DNA of 21,065 bases from a virus. The stretch is from the IMG/VR virus record IMGVR_UViG_3300050821_005363, positions 1 through 21,065 of that record. One strand, given 5' to 3'. The notes under the pieces are model-generated. The model had not been told where the DNA came from, made no database searches, and was given only the letters and a program-made list of their open reading frames with translations. Shown here in pieces: positions 14,120 to 21,065 of this stretch (its first letter is position 1; each line of letters begins with the position of its first letter). Both the position numbers and the translations under genes were made by a program.

Positions 14120-14331
14120 AACGCGGCGAAGGAGAAGTAGGCTGCTGGCGCGACTTCGGCAACGAGCATCAACTCCTCGACGATCACGGCCAACTCATCG
14201 CACGCGTCGCTAAACTCGGTTGCTGCTGGCGGGGGTACCTCGGAGCCTCCGCCATGACCAGTGGCAGGTTCCGCCGCATCGAGGACGCGAAACGGTCGAT
14301 CGAGGTGCTGCTGACAACGGTACATGCCTGA
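14116..14331 (+). CDS. Small hypothetical protein (71 aa)
   Basis: ATG 14116 follows TAAGGAAA at a suitable distance, and the stop overlaps the next ATG as TGATG. The protein looks like a small alpha/beta domain. It has GEVGCWRDFGNEHQLLDDHG, then QLIARVAKLGCCWRGYLG, and a final helix (RFRRIEDAKRSIEVLL). The pattern of a Trp-containing strand, a G-R-F turn and an 'EDAKRSIE' helix is common in small phage and plasmid proteins of unknown function. Three Cys are present but not in a zinc pattern. Confidence 0.6.
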   Translation: MKRGEGEVGCWRDFGNEHQLLDDHGQLIARVAKLGCCWRGYLGASAMTSGRFRRIEDAKRSIEVLLTTVHA

Positions 14332-17267
14332 TGCCGATTGACACTTCCCGCTGGAAACGAAACCCCGAACCGTTCATCTGTCGCGGGATAAACCTCTCCC
14401 TCCCGGTCGACAAGATGGGTCCTGGCAAGTACCGCGCGCTCGAAAACGTGCGTCCCTATGGCGAAGGCCAGATCCTCGGGCGCCCCGGCCTCGCACCTGC
14501 CGATACCTACACCGCCTCCGCTCCGATCCACTCGATGAAGCTCCTCAACGATCCGATCGCGCGCCCCGCCCAATTCCCATCCGCCTTCAACACACAAGTT
14601 CTGTTCAAGGGTGATGCTGCTGAACTCCGCTCGGGCGTGGTCCTTGGCGCAGGCCCGCCGCTCGTCAACAACCTGGTCGATAACGGATTCAGTGGCAATC
14701 CTCTCGCGCTCCGCATCTTCAAACCCTCGTTCGGTCCCCGTCCCTGGCTGATCATCGCCGACTCGAACAAGATGCGCATTACGTCCTCGAACACGCAACC
14801 CTTTCAGTTCGGTGTAGCCCCTCCTAACGATCCCCCCACCGCCGCGACCGGCGCTGCGAACACGAACGGCCCCGACATCGGCACGACTGGCGTCCCCTAC
14901 GTCTATCGCTATCGTGGGCGCAAAGCAGGTGACATCCAGACTGGCGAGTATGGCAACGCAGGTCCCTCGATGCGGCTGATCGATGGCTCCGGCAATCCTC
15001 TTGGCGTCTCGGCGCATCAGCAGAACGTGGTCGTGACCATCGTGACAGCCCACCCGGACCCTGCCGTCGTCTACCTGGACGTGTTCCGTTTCGGTGGCTC
15101 GCTCACCAACTGGGTCTACATCGGGTCGTGCGGCAACACGGCAGGCGCAACAGTCACCGACACTTTCAACGACGCGGTCGCCGCCAATCAACCGCTCCTG
15201 GAGTTCGACGACTTCCAACCCTTCCCCACATTCGACCAAGGGATCTTCGGCACCTGCACTATCGCAGCCCAAGCTGGTGGCGGAGCGATCCTCACGATCA
15301 CTTCAACCGCTGTGTTCAAGTGGTACAATCCCGCGAACCTCGACCAGCCCTACTATGGCTACGGCAACGAGATCATGATCGGCGGGCAAGCGTACACGTT
15401 CTACCGCGCGCCGACCTCCGCCACGACCGTCGAGCTGGTCGAGAACGTCGCAGGCTCCACATCTGGCAACTTCCTGATGCCGTCGCCCGAGATCTGGCAC
15501 CAGCCGCTCCCCTTTATGTGGGGGCCATACGGTGGCGGCGAGTCGGGCACCTTCTTCTTCGCGGTCGGCGATCAGTACCGCCTGGGCGCGATTCACTGGA
15601 CCAAGGGCAACCGGCCCGAGTGCGCACCCGATGCCAACGTCCTCGACATCACCCAACCCTCTGAGCCGCTCCAAAACGGGTGTCTCTACGGCGGCAATCC
15701 CTACGTGTTCTCGTCCGAGCGCTGCTTCGAGATGTTTCCCACCTTTGGGTCGGCGACCGACTTCATCGCCATCGAAGTGCCGAATTCGAAAGGTCTCTAC
15801 ATGCGGTGGTGCCTCGCGGTTGGCCCGCAGGGGATCTACTTCCGCGCGCGCGACGGGATCTACCTCACCAACGGCGGCGCGCCTCAGTCAATCACCGACG
15901 GCGACCTCTACTCGATATTTCCGCATGAGGCTGGCCAGGGGCAGGGGCAGCAGTTCGTAGCAGACGGCCAGACAGCGACCCCCTATGGCATCGGCGGTCC
16001 ATTCTCGCCACCCGACGACACCAAGGAGACCTCTCAGCGCCTCGAATACGCGGACGGCTTCCTCTACTACGATTACATCGACGTGGGCGGCACGCAGCGA
16101 ACCCTCATCTACAACACGGTCACCAACGCGTGGGTCTCGCGCGACACCTACACCCCTCCGATCACGATGCACTATAACGGCGAGGGTGGCGACTCTCTCG
16201 TCACCGGCCTCGGCGTCCACGAAGTCTATATGGGCGCGGCGAATGGGCTCTCCTACCAGTACAGCGCAGGCGACAGCGACAACGGGTCAGCGATCGTCGG
16301 CCATATTCGCACAGCCGCGATCGACCTCAAGGACCCACGCCCGCGCAAACTCTGGGGCGATGTGTGGATGGATTACGAATCGCAGTGTCAAACCCTCACC
16401 GTGGATATCGGCTTCGACGACTACACCTATTTCTCGGTCGCCACTCTCGTGGGCACTAACCTCACAGGCCGCCGTCAGTCCGTGATCGACATCAACAACG
16501 GCGAAGGCCAGTATGCGATGAACCTCGGCCTCGACCTGTCCTTTACCTATCTCGGGGGGCGCCCGGCTTTCTACGCATGGGACCCTTCGTACGAGCCGAT
16601 GCCGGAGCTGACCATCCTCCGCGCGTCGAACTGGACCGATGATGGCTATCCCGGCGCGAAGTTCTTTCAGGGGTTCTACATCGAGGGCGACTCACTCGGG
16701 ATCGCGCGAACTATCCAAGTCCAGGTGGACGGCGGCGGCACCCTCTCGCAGACCTTCGTCTTCACTGCTGCGAATCGCCAGGAGCAGCCCTTTTCGTTCG
16801 CGACTCCCTTCATCTCCCGTCTGGTCCGCATTCTCCCATCCGACGCCGACATGTGGCGGCTGTTCAAGATCCGGTGGATCTGGGAGCCCGCGCCCGATCT
16901 CGCACTGAACTGGATCACGCAGCCTACCACTCACAACTTCACCGAGTTCTTCCATCATCGCGACGGGTATATCGCTTTGATCGCCTCGGCTCCTGTGATC
17001 CTGACGGTGACGCGCTACGACGATGGCGTCGCCTTCCCCTATACGATCCCAGCTACGACACAAGGCGCGATCTATCAGCAGAAGCAGTATCTTGTCACCC
17101 AGCCGATGAAGGGGAAGATCGTCAACTATGCACTCAACTCGACCAATCCATTCCGCCTGTTCCAGAAGGATTGCTCGATGAGGGTGGGGCCGTGGGGGCG
17201 CAAGCAGCCTTACACAGTGGTCCAGCCCTTTGGTGATACCTCGCGTACGAAGGGGGCGATCATATGA
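14331..17267 (+). CDS. Large tail hub / nozzle protein (978 aa)
   Basis: The largest gene in the window. The open frame extends to 14220, but ATG 14331, overlapping the previous stop as TGATG, is the natural start. The sequence is almost entirely beta, with repeated short strands and Gly/Asp turns. It includes RALENVRPYGEGQILGRPGL at residues ~35-55, and ERCFEMFPTFGSATDFIAIE through RARDGIYLTNGG at ~462-515. This resembles the beta-propeller and barrel architecture of short-tailed phage tail-hub proteins (the role of P22 gp10 or T7 gp12). Such a protein forms the hexameric nozzle below the adaptor ring and closes the tail. No cell-wall hydrolase motif was seen. The product call is by architecture, length and position. 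Confidence 0.7.
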   Translation: MPIDTSRWKRNPEPFICRGINLSLPVDKMGPGKYRALENVRPYGEGQILGRPGLAPADTYTASAPIHSMKLLNDPIARPAQFPSAFNTQVLFKGDAAELRSGVVLGAGPPLVNNLVDNGFSGNPLALRIFKPSFGPRPWLIIADSNKMRITSSNTQPFQFGVAPPNDPPTAATGAANTNGPDIGTTGVPYVYRYRGRKAGDIQTGEYGNAGPSMRLIDGSGNPLGVSAHQQNVVVTIVTAHPDPAVVYLDVFRFGGSLTNWVYIGSCGNTAGATVTDTFNDAVAANQPLLEFDDFQPFPTFDQGIFGTCTIAAQAGGGAILTITSTAVFKWYNPANLDQPYYGYGNEIMIGGQAYTFYRAPTSATTVELVENVAGSTSGNFLMPSPEIWHQPLPFMWGPYGGGESGTFFFAVGDQYRLGAIHWTKGNRPECAPDANVLDITQPSEPLQNGCLYGGNPYVFSSERCFEMFPTFGSATDFIAIEVPNSKGLYMRWCLAVGPQGIYFRARDGIYLTNGGAPQSITDGDLYSIFPHEAGQGQGQQFVADGQTATPYGIGGPFSPPDDTKETSQRLEYADGFLYYDYIDVGGTQRTLIYNTVTNAWVSRDTYTPPITMHYNGEGGDSLVTGLGVHEVYMGAANGLSYQYSAGDSDNGSAIVGHIRTAAIDLKDPRPRKLWGDVWMDYESQCQTLTVDIGFDDYTYFSVATLVGTNLTGRRQSVIDINNGEGQYAMNLGLDLSFTYLGGRPAFYAWDPSYEPMPELTILRASNWTDDGYPGAKFFQGFYIEGDSLGIARTIQVQVDGGGTLSQTFVFTAANRQEQPFSFATPFISRLVRILPSDADMWRLFKIRWIWEPAPDLALNWITQPTTHNFTEFFHHRDGYIALIASAPVILTVTRYDDGVAFPYTIPATTQGAIYQQKQYLVTQPMKGKIVNYALNSTNPFRLFQKDCSMRVGPWGRKQPYTVVQPFGDTSRTKGAII

Positions 17268-17587
17268 TCATGCAGCGTGATACTCGGGACGAATGGCCTG
17301 GTGATGTTCCTGTTGGTACATTCGACATTGAGTTAGGGGGCGTGGCGGGGTACGAGGCAACAGCACACATCATATTCGTGTGCCCGAATGGCAAGAGATG
17401 CGGCGTGCTTATAGGGCCGAAGTTCGTAGACCGATCTGCGCCCGATCGGCTATGTGTTTGGGGGTGGGATGGTGACACGGATCATCCCACTCTTACGCCA
17501 TCGATCAACTGTATCGCTGAGAAAGATGGCAAGCCTACTGGCGGTTGTGGCTGGCATGGGCATATTACGAATGGGCAAATGAATTGA
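17264..17587 (+). CDS. DUF6527-like zinc-binding protein (107 aa)
   Basis: It starts at an ATGA overlap with the tail-hub stop. Conserved pieces are FVCPNGKRCGVLIG (C40, C46), WGWDGDTDHPTLTPSINC (C83) and CGWHGHITNG (C95, H98). This combination matches the DUF6527-type phage protein sometimes misannotated as ammonia monooxygenase. The four Cys and His would form a zinc site. The role is unknown. Its codon choice is visibly less GC-biased than that of the flanking structural genes, which suggests an accessory gene inserted into the tail operon. Confidence 0.75.
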   Translation: MIMQRDTRDEWPGDVPVGTFDIELGGVAGYEATAHIIFVCPNGKRCGVLIGPKFVDRSAPDRLCVWGWDGDTDHPTLTPSINCIAEKDGKPTGGCGWHGHITNGQMN

Positions 17588-18603
17588 GCGTCCTGCAGCT
17601 AGACTCGTTCGACGGCTACGTCACAAGTGAAGTCGGCTCCTACTGGACCGATCTCGCCTTCTTCGGTGCAGCCGACATCTCCTCACTCTCGCGCACCGGA
17701 GTCGGAGCGATGAATCCGCGCCCTGGCGGCGTGGCGCGCAACATCGGCACCCTGTTGATCGACGCCATCATCGGGTTCGCCTTCATGACTAACTCCGTCT
17801 CGTCATCCATGGTGCTGTTTTCGCAGGGAATCAACGGTCCTGGCCAGTGCGAACTCGTGCTCCTCCCTGACAGCACGGTAGGCATCCAACTTCCTGGCGG
17901 CGTCACGATTCTCGCATCCTCTAGCCCCACCGGGCCTCTGATCACCCCCGGCGTGTATCACTATGTCGAGTGGCTGGTGGGGTTCACTCCTACCTCACTC
18001 AACCAAGTGTGGATCGACGGGCAGCTCGTGCTGAGTGCAATCCTTAACACGCAAGCCGCTCCAACATCCGGGGCGTCGACGGTCAATCTACTCGGGCCTG
18101 GCGGAGGGTTCCAGAACTACTTCGACGACTACTATCTCGTTGACCCCGACGATGGCACGAACCTGACCACGGCGGCTGGCGACTCTTCGGTGATCTGCTC
18201 GATATCCAGCAGCAATTGCCTGATCAACCAGTGGGAAGCGTTCCCCTCGACTAACGCGAACTGGGTGAACGTCCACGAGATCCCCGCCGATGACGACGTG
18301 ACTTACAACTTCTCGCCGCCGTTCAGCGGTCAAAAGGAAACGTATCAGGTCTTGCCCAACTTGGCGATAACCGATGTGATCCACGCGGTGCTGCTCACCG
18401 AAATCACACGCGCGACAGGCGGCGAGACAGCACGCCCGTATCTCATCGTCAACGGCACCGAGTTCAACCATTCAGCTGACAACTACACTCCAGGGTCGAG
18501 TTACTCACCTGCGACTAGAATGTACGAACGGGAGCCAACGACGACGGGGTTGTGGAGCCCGAACGATTACAATAGTACGTGCTGGGGGATAACCAATCCC
18601 TAA
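17584..18603 (+). CDS. LamG-like structural protein A (339 aa)
   Basis: The start is TTG 17584 (overlapping the previous stop as TTGA). A longer frame from 17545 exists, but TTG gives the expected N-terminus SVLQLDSFDGYVTSEVG, seen in LamG/concanavalin-like phage proteins. Residues ~100-195 have the jelly-roll pattern (YHYVEWLVGF, QVWIDGQLVLSA, NYFDDYYLVDPDDGTN). The C-terminal part (VHEIPADDDVTYN, then GLWSPNDYNSTCWG) is shared with the next gene. These proteins are usually minor virion or appendage components that may bind host glycans, but the ligand is unknown. Confidence 0.7.
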   Translation: MSVLQLDSFDGYVTSEVGSYWTDLAFFGAADISSLSRTGVGAMNPRPGGVARNIGTLLIDAIIGFAFMTNSVSSSMVLFSQGINGPGQCELVLLPDSTVGIQLPGGVTILASSSPTGPLITPGVYHYVEWLVGFTPTSLNQVWIDGQLVLSAILNTQAAPTSGASTVNLLGPGGGFQNYFDDYYLVDPDDGTNLTTAAGDSSVICSISSSNCLINQWEAFPSTNANWVNVHEIPADDDVTYNFSPPFSGQKETYQVLPNLAITDVIHAVLLTEITRATGGETARPYLIVNGTEFNHSADNYTPGSSYSPATRMYEREPTTTGLWSPNDYNSTCWGITNP

Positions 18604-18617
18604 GGAGACTGTGCCGC

Positions 18618-19659
18618 ATGGCGCTGATCTTTCGCAGACAGTTTCGATCACTATAACGCTGCCTACATCCCAGCGAAGTGGACCGCGTCGTTCTTCAACG
18701 TAGGCCCCGCGAGCTTCCAGCTCAACACAGTCTTCGCACGCACCGGGCCGCAGTGCGCGGCAATCAGCAACGCGGCGCCCGCAGTGACGATCAAGAACTC
18801 AACCCTGTGGACATGCGGCGCGGCGATGAACTGGGCGGCGTACGGCGGAGGTATCGCATTCGCGCACCTTGGCACGATCCAGGTGTACCTGAGTGGCAAC
18901 AACGATGGCACGTTCACCGTGTACAACGGGCCGGTTGGGGTCACGTCCAGTGTGGCGCTCGGCTCCACCAGCCCCACCTTGGCCGTGACTGTCGGCAAGT
19001 ACTACTACATCGAGTTCCAGGCGGTGATCAACAAAACTGGCGGCACGGCCATTGTGCGCATCAATGGGCAGGTCGTGCTCAGCCTATCCGGTGTCAACAC
19101 CAGCCCCAACGGCGACAACGTTGCGGATCAGGTCGTGTTTTTCGGGCCGGGCGGCAGCAATTTCGTGTACGTGGACGACGTCTATGTCACCGACGGTACC
19201 GGAGTCCTCAACTCCTTCCTCGGCGACGTGTCGATCGGCCTGATCATGCCTGCCTCCGATGGCGACCTGCTTGGATGGACCACTTCCGCAGGCAGCCCTC
19301 ACTTCTCGCTCGTCAACGAGATCCCCCCGGACGGCGACTCCACCTACGTGTGGACGGTGGCCCCGAACACCGGCCCATTCCCCATCGATTGCTATCACTT
19401 CCAGGCCGTCTCGCCCACGCGCACGATCATCGCGATCCAGTCGAACATCATGGCGAGGAAAAACGACACAGGCAACCGCGCACTGTCGTCGATCACCCGG
19501 TTTGGCGGGGCGAACTATGTGGCAGACCCCACCGGGCGGTACGTCAACGAAACCTACATCGACTACCGTAACTGCTTCGACGTCAATCCGCTGACGACTA
19601 ATCCGTGGACGCCCACCGACGTGAACAATACGCAGTGGGGGTATCAGCTCATCACATGA
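18618..19659 (+). CDS. LamG-like structural protein B, with +1 frameshift at codon 5
   Basis: ATG 18618 has a fine ribosome binding site (AAGGAG) and encodes MALIF, but the frame then closes at TAA 18654-18656 after 12 residues. Skipping one base (C18633) joins MALIF to ADSFDHYNAAYIPAKWTA, exactly the N-terminus expected from LamG-like relatives, and gives a 346-residue protein, close to paralogue A (339). The shift site is ATC TTT CGC, where tRNA-Phe could slip from TTT to TTC. The remainder is jelly-roll (YYYIEFQAVI, VRINGQVVLSL, FVYVDDVYVTDGTG) and ends NEIPPDGDSTYV ... PTDVNNTQWGYQ, as in A. Without a shift, GTG 18784 would give 291 residues and lose the N-terminal strands. It could be programmed frameshifting, a true mutation or a sequencing error. 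Confidence 0.65.
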
Positions 19660-19835
19660 TCTACAGGAGTGGGATCAACAGGTGCAGCAAGTGCGGCCAA
19701 GTCTGCCGTGAAGGGCAGCGCTATTGCAACAAGCACCACGCAGAGTACATGGTGAAGTGGCGCAAGACCCATGTGTACGTGCTCTGTGAGACCAAGACGC
19801 GCCGTGGCGTGAAACGGGGATTCGTGGAACGCTGA
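19656..19835 (+). CDS. Small zinc-finger protein (59 aa)
   Basis: The ATG overlaps the LamG protein B stop (ATGA), and the ORF ends with a TGATG junction to the next gene. Four possible ligands are clear: CSKCG and C-R-E-G-Q-R-Y-C (CSKCGQVCREGQRYCNKHH), followed by EYMVKWRKTH. This is a common type of small phage zinc protein with a YMxxWRKTH tail. Such proteins are frequent beside tail genes; the function is unknown. The C-terminus is basic (TRRGVKRGFVER). Confidence 0.7.
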   Translation: MIYRSGINRCSKCGQVCREGQRYCNKHHAEYMVKWRKTHVYVLCETKTRRGVKRGFVER

Positions 19836-20149
19836 TGCCCATCCGCATCACTCAAATGCGCGTCGAAGCTCTCCGCCAGGGAGGGAACGCCCAGCAGATG
19901 CGGGTCACGCAAGCCGCTGTCGAGGTCGCGAATCAGCCCGCCTTCACCCTGCAGCAGCAGATGCGGGTCACTCAGATCGCGATAGAGTTCCCGTTTCCGT
20001 TCTCGCAAAGTGGTGGCGGCGGTGGCGTACCGCCTCCAACCGAGGGTGACACACCCCCGTTGAGCTGTCAGCCTCCCCCCACGAATGAGTGCGTCACAAC
20101 CCCTGCCGTACAGTCCACCGATCAAGGCTGCGAAACTCCTGGCTCTTGA
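19835..20149 (+). CDS. Three-repeat RVTQ-type structural protein (104 aa)
   Basis: It starts at a TGATG overlap. The N-terminal half has three copies of a repeat of about 20 residues: IRITQMRVEALRQ (res 3-15), MRVTQAAVEVANQP (22-35) and MRVTQIAIEF (43-52). The latter two are 21 residues apart. This R-V-T-Q-x-x-V-E pattern is known in small phage proteins near tail fibre genes. The C-terminal half is Gly/Pro-rich with four Cys (SCQPPPTNECVTTP) and looks disordered. A structural or tail-appendage role is likely but inferred from context. The stop overlaps a TTGACA element. Confidence 0.65.
   Translation: MPIRITQMRVEALRQGGNAQQMRVTQAAVEVANQPAFTLQQQMRVTQIAIEFPFPFSQSGGGGGVPPPTEGDTPPLSCQPPPTNECVTTPAVQSTDQGCETPGS
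19892..19971 (+). repeat. Direct repeat of 17 nt within the RVTQ gene
   Basis: CAGCAGATGCGGGTCAC occurs at 19892-19908 and again at 19955-19971, exactly 63 nt (21 codons) apart and in the same reading frame. It encodes QQMRVT. The near-perfect DNA identity suggests a recent or maintained internal duplication. Confidence 0.85.
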
Positions 20150-20174
20150 CAACGTGCCTGACCACCCCCACAAT
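20146..20174 (+). promoter_or_regulatory. Candidate sigma70 promoter with perfect -35
   Basis: TTGACA at 20146-20151 overlaps the stop of the RVTQ gene. With a 17-base spacer the -10 is CACAAT at 20169-20174 (4 of 6). It faces the 20298 gene, and the transcript would include the hairpin at 20201-20262. The -35 is perfect, but the -10 is mediocre. Confidence 0.35.
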
Positions 20175-20200
20175 GAGGGTGTCGATCGTTCCTTGCAGGT

Positions 20201-20262
20201 AAGGGCTTCTTTCCAATCGGCTTGGCCCCAACTGGGCCGTTGGTCCACCACCAGAAGCCCTT
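20201..20262 (+). other. Structured RNA element (two-stage hairpin)
   Basis: AAGGGCTTCT (20201-20210) is perfectly complementary to AGAAGCCCTT (20253-20262), a 10-bp outer stem. Inside it, CCAA (20213-20216) pairs with TTGG (20240-20243), and CGGC (20218-20221) with GCCG (20236-20239), with one bulged T and a loop of about 14 bases. It fills the only sizeable intergenic space in the 3' third of the window (20150-20297). No T-run follows, so it is not a simple terminator. It could be a small RNA or a leader control element. Formation in vivo is inference. Confidence 0.45.
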
Positions 20263-20297
20263 CCATTCACTCATCTCCTGTGACATAATCGCTGTCG

Positions 20298-20894
20298 ATG
20301 GACGCACGCACGAGACGGCGCAGGGGCACACTGTCGGCGAAGGTGCTGGACAGTAACGGGGAAGTGGTCAGCGACCTCGGCGTGATCTCGGACGAATTGG
20401 TGCAGCCACCTCACCGGTTCCGCATCGGCCTGCTCATCGAACTGACCATCCTCGCCATCATCATCGGGTTCGGCCTCGCATGGGGTTGGCATCTCTGGAT
20501 CGGCTTAGGCCTGCTCGTGATCGGGCTCGTCACTAACGCTGGGGTAGCGTTCGAGGCAGCTACGTTCGCCGGGGGTACCTCGACCTCCGTATTCAATTGG
20601 CACGATACGGGTACGGGAACGTCGCCTGCTGCGGTCACTGATACAACTCTGCAGACCCCGACCGGCACCGCGCGGGTATCGGGCGCACAGACCACCCCAG
20701 GCTCGACTAACGTGTACCAGACGGTCGCGACGATCACCTATGGAGGTACGTTCGCGGTGACCGAGTGGGGATTGTTCAGCGCGTCTACGAGCGGGACGCT
20801 GTGGGATCACCGTATCTTCTCTGCAATCAACGTGGTATCAGGCAACTCGATCCAGTTCACATACGACCTGACAATTCCCTCGGGTGGTACATAA
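20298..20894 (+). CDS. Tail-fibre-like protein with inserted membrane hairpin (198 aa)
   Basis: Start ATG 20298 lacks a strong ribosome binding site. The N-terminus (RGTLSAKVLDSNGEVVSDLG, ~10-28) and the C-terminal two thirds (~79-198: VFNWHDTGTGTSPAAVTDT, TVATITYGGTFAVTEWGLFS, IFSAINVVSGNSIQFTYDLT) match a widespread phage structural domain. In that domain, as I recall it, the two parts are joined directly by a V-T-x-A-G-V segment. Here residues ~36-78 are an insertion with two hydrophobic helices (IGLLIELTILAIIIGFGLAW; WIGLGLLVIGLV). A membrane hairpin in a virion-surface-type protein is unusual. Function: probable tail or appendage protein; the hairpin's role is unknown. Confidence 0.6.
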   Translation: MDARTRRRRGTLSAKVLDSNGEVVSDLGVISDELVQPPHRFRIGLLIELTILAIIIGFGLAWGWHLWIGLGLLVIGLVTNAGVAFEAATFAGGTSTSVFNWHDTGTGTSPAAVTDTTLQTPTGTARVSGAQTTPGSTNVYQTVATITYGGTFAVTEWGLFSASTSGTLWDHRIFSAINVVSGNSIQFTYDLTIPSGGT

Positions 20895-20903
20895 GTCCTT
20901 TAG

Positions 20904-21065
20904 ATGTCTACAGTTAAGAGTTCGTACGGCACCTCGAATCAGCCGATCACCTGCACCATCACCTCTCTCGCCAACGCTGCTCAACAAGGCTCGACCGCCG
21001 TCGACAACACCTCTAACCTCTTCCTCGATGCCCTAGTCCAGCTCACGGTCAAATCCGCCTCGTCT
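20904..21065 (+). CDS. Phage structural protein, N-terminal part (partial)
   Basis: The ORF starts at ATG 20904, nine bases after the previous stop, and runs off the right edge (54 codons visible). The start (MSTVKSSYGTSNQPITCTIT, then SLANAAQQGSTAVDNTSNLF) matches a type of small phage structural protein usually found next to the family of the previous gene. The beta-strand pattern continues at LDALVQLTVKSAS. It is probably a tail-appendage or minor capsid component. The C-terminus is not visible. Confidence 0.65.
   Translation, partial: MSTVKSSYGTSNQPITCTITSLANAAQQGSTAVDNTSNLFLDALVQLTVKSASS

Noticed and set aside
14184-15272. Long open frame on the - strand (362 codons) opposite the tail-hub gene
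   Set aside because: It is antisense to a clear beta-rich structural gene. Its composition (Val/Asp/Gly/Arg-rich) is typical of a GC-rich shadow frame, and no motif was seen.
18678-19571. 297-codon + frame inside LamG protein B
   Set aside because: Arg/His/Gln-rich low-complexity translation typical of an off-frame shadow; the other frame has the jelly-roll motifs.
20122-20331. - strand ORF (69 aa) across the structured intergenic region
   Set aside because: It contains a Trp-rich stretch (KGFWWWTNGPVG) that looks tempting, but it has no well-spaced ribosome binding site, overlaps two + strand genes, and its ends are created by the inverted repeat. Every other gene is on the + strand.
1-21065. 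CRISPR array, insertion sequence, integrase, attachment site or intrinsic terminator
   Set aside because: No regularly spaced repeats, transposase or recombinase motifs, and no hairpin followed by a T-run were found by reading both strands.

Overview
This window is a contiguous piece of a tailed double-stranded DNA bacteriophage (or prophage) genome. It covers the packaging, head, connector, lysis and tail part of the late region. All credible genes are on the + strand and are packed tightly, with many ATGA, TGATG and TTGA stop/start overlaps and many GTG or TTG starts. The sequence looks GC-rich. No tape-measure protein, major tail-tube protein or baseplate set is visible. Instead there is a portal, two connector-like proteins and one very large tail-hub-like protein, so a short-tailed (podovirus-type) virion is the best inference. 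The host is a bacterium that uses Shine-Dalgarno translation and sigma70-like promoters; nothing here identifies it further.

Layout. 1-897: end of the large terminase and a proline-rich protein. 902-3534: a tiny membrane peptide, a zinc-ribbon protein and the portal. 3531-4783: three small accessory proteins (two Cys-motif) and a protein with an HExxH motif. 4784-5183: a leader region with a near-consensus promoter, an RNA hairpin and three tiny Lys/Arg-rich ORFs. 5184-9101: two small proteins, scaffold, major capsid protein and two head-associated (decoration-like) proteins. 9114-10130: first connector. 10164-11970: lysis-type block (signal-peptide protein, several one- or two-TM small proteins, DUF6496-like protein, endolysin). 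12109-13970: two small proteins and a second connector-like protein. 13967-17267: two small proteins and the 978-residue tail-hub protein. 17264-21065: DUF6527-like protein, two paralogous LamG-like structural proteins (the second with a +1 frameshift at codon 5), a zinc-finger protein, a three-repeat protein, a structured intergenic region, a tail-fibre-like protein with an inserted membrane hairpin, and the start of another structural protein.

How it works together. TerL and portal pump DNA into a shell built from major capsid protein on the scaffold. The decoration-like proteins would stabilise the shell. The connector proteins and the large hub build the short tail, and the 3' genes probably supply appendages. 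The lysis block sits inside the structural operon. The most notable items are the putative +1 frameshift near 18630, the tiny basic ORFs after the strong promoter, the hairpin at 20201-20262, and the membrane hairpin embedded in the tail-fibre-like protein.
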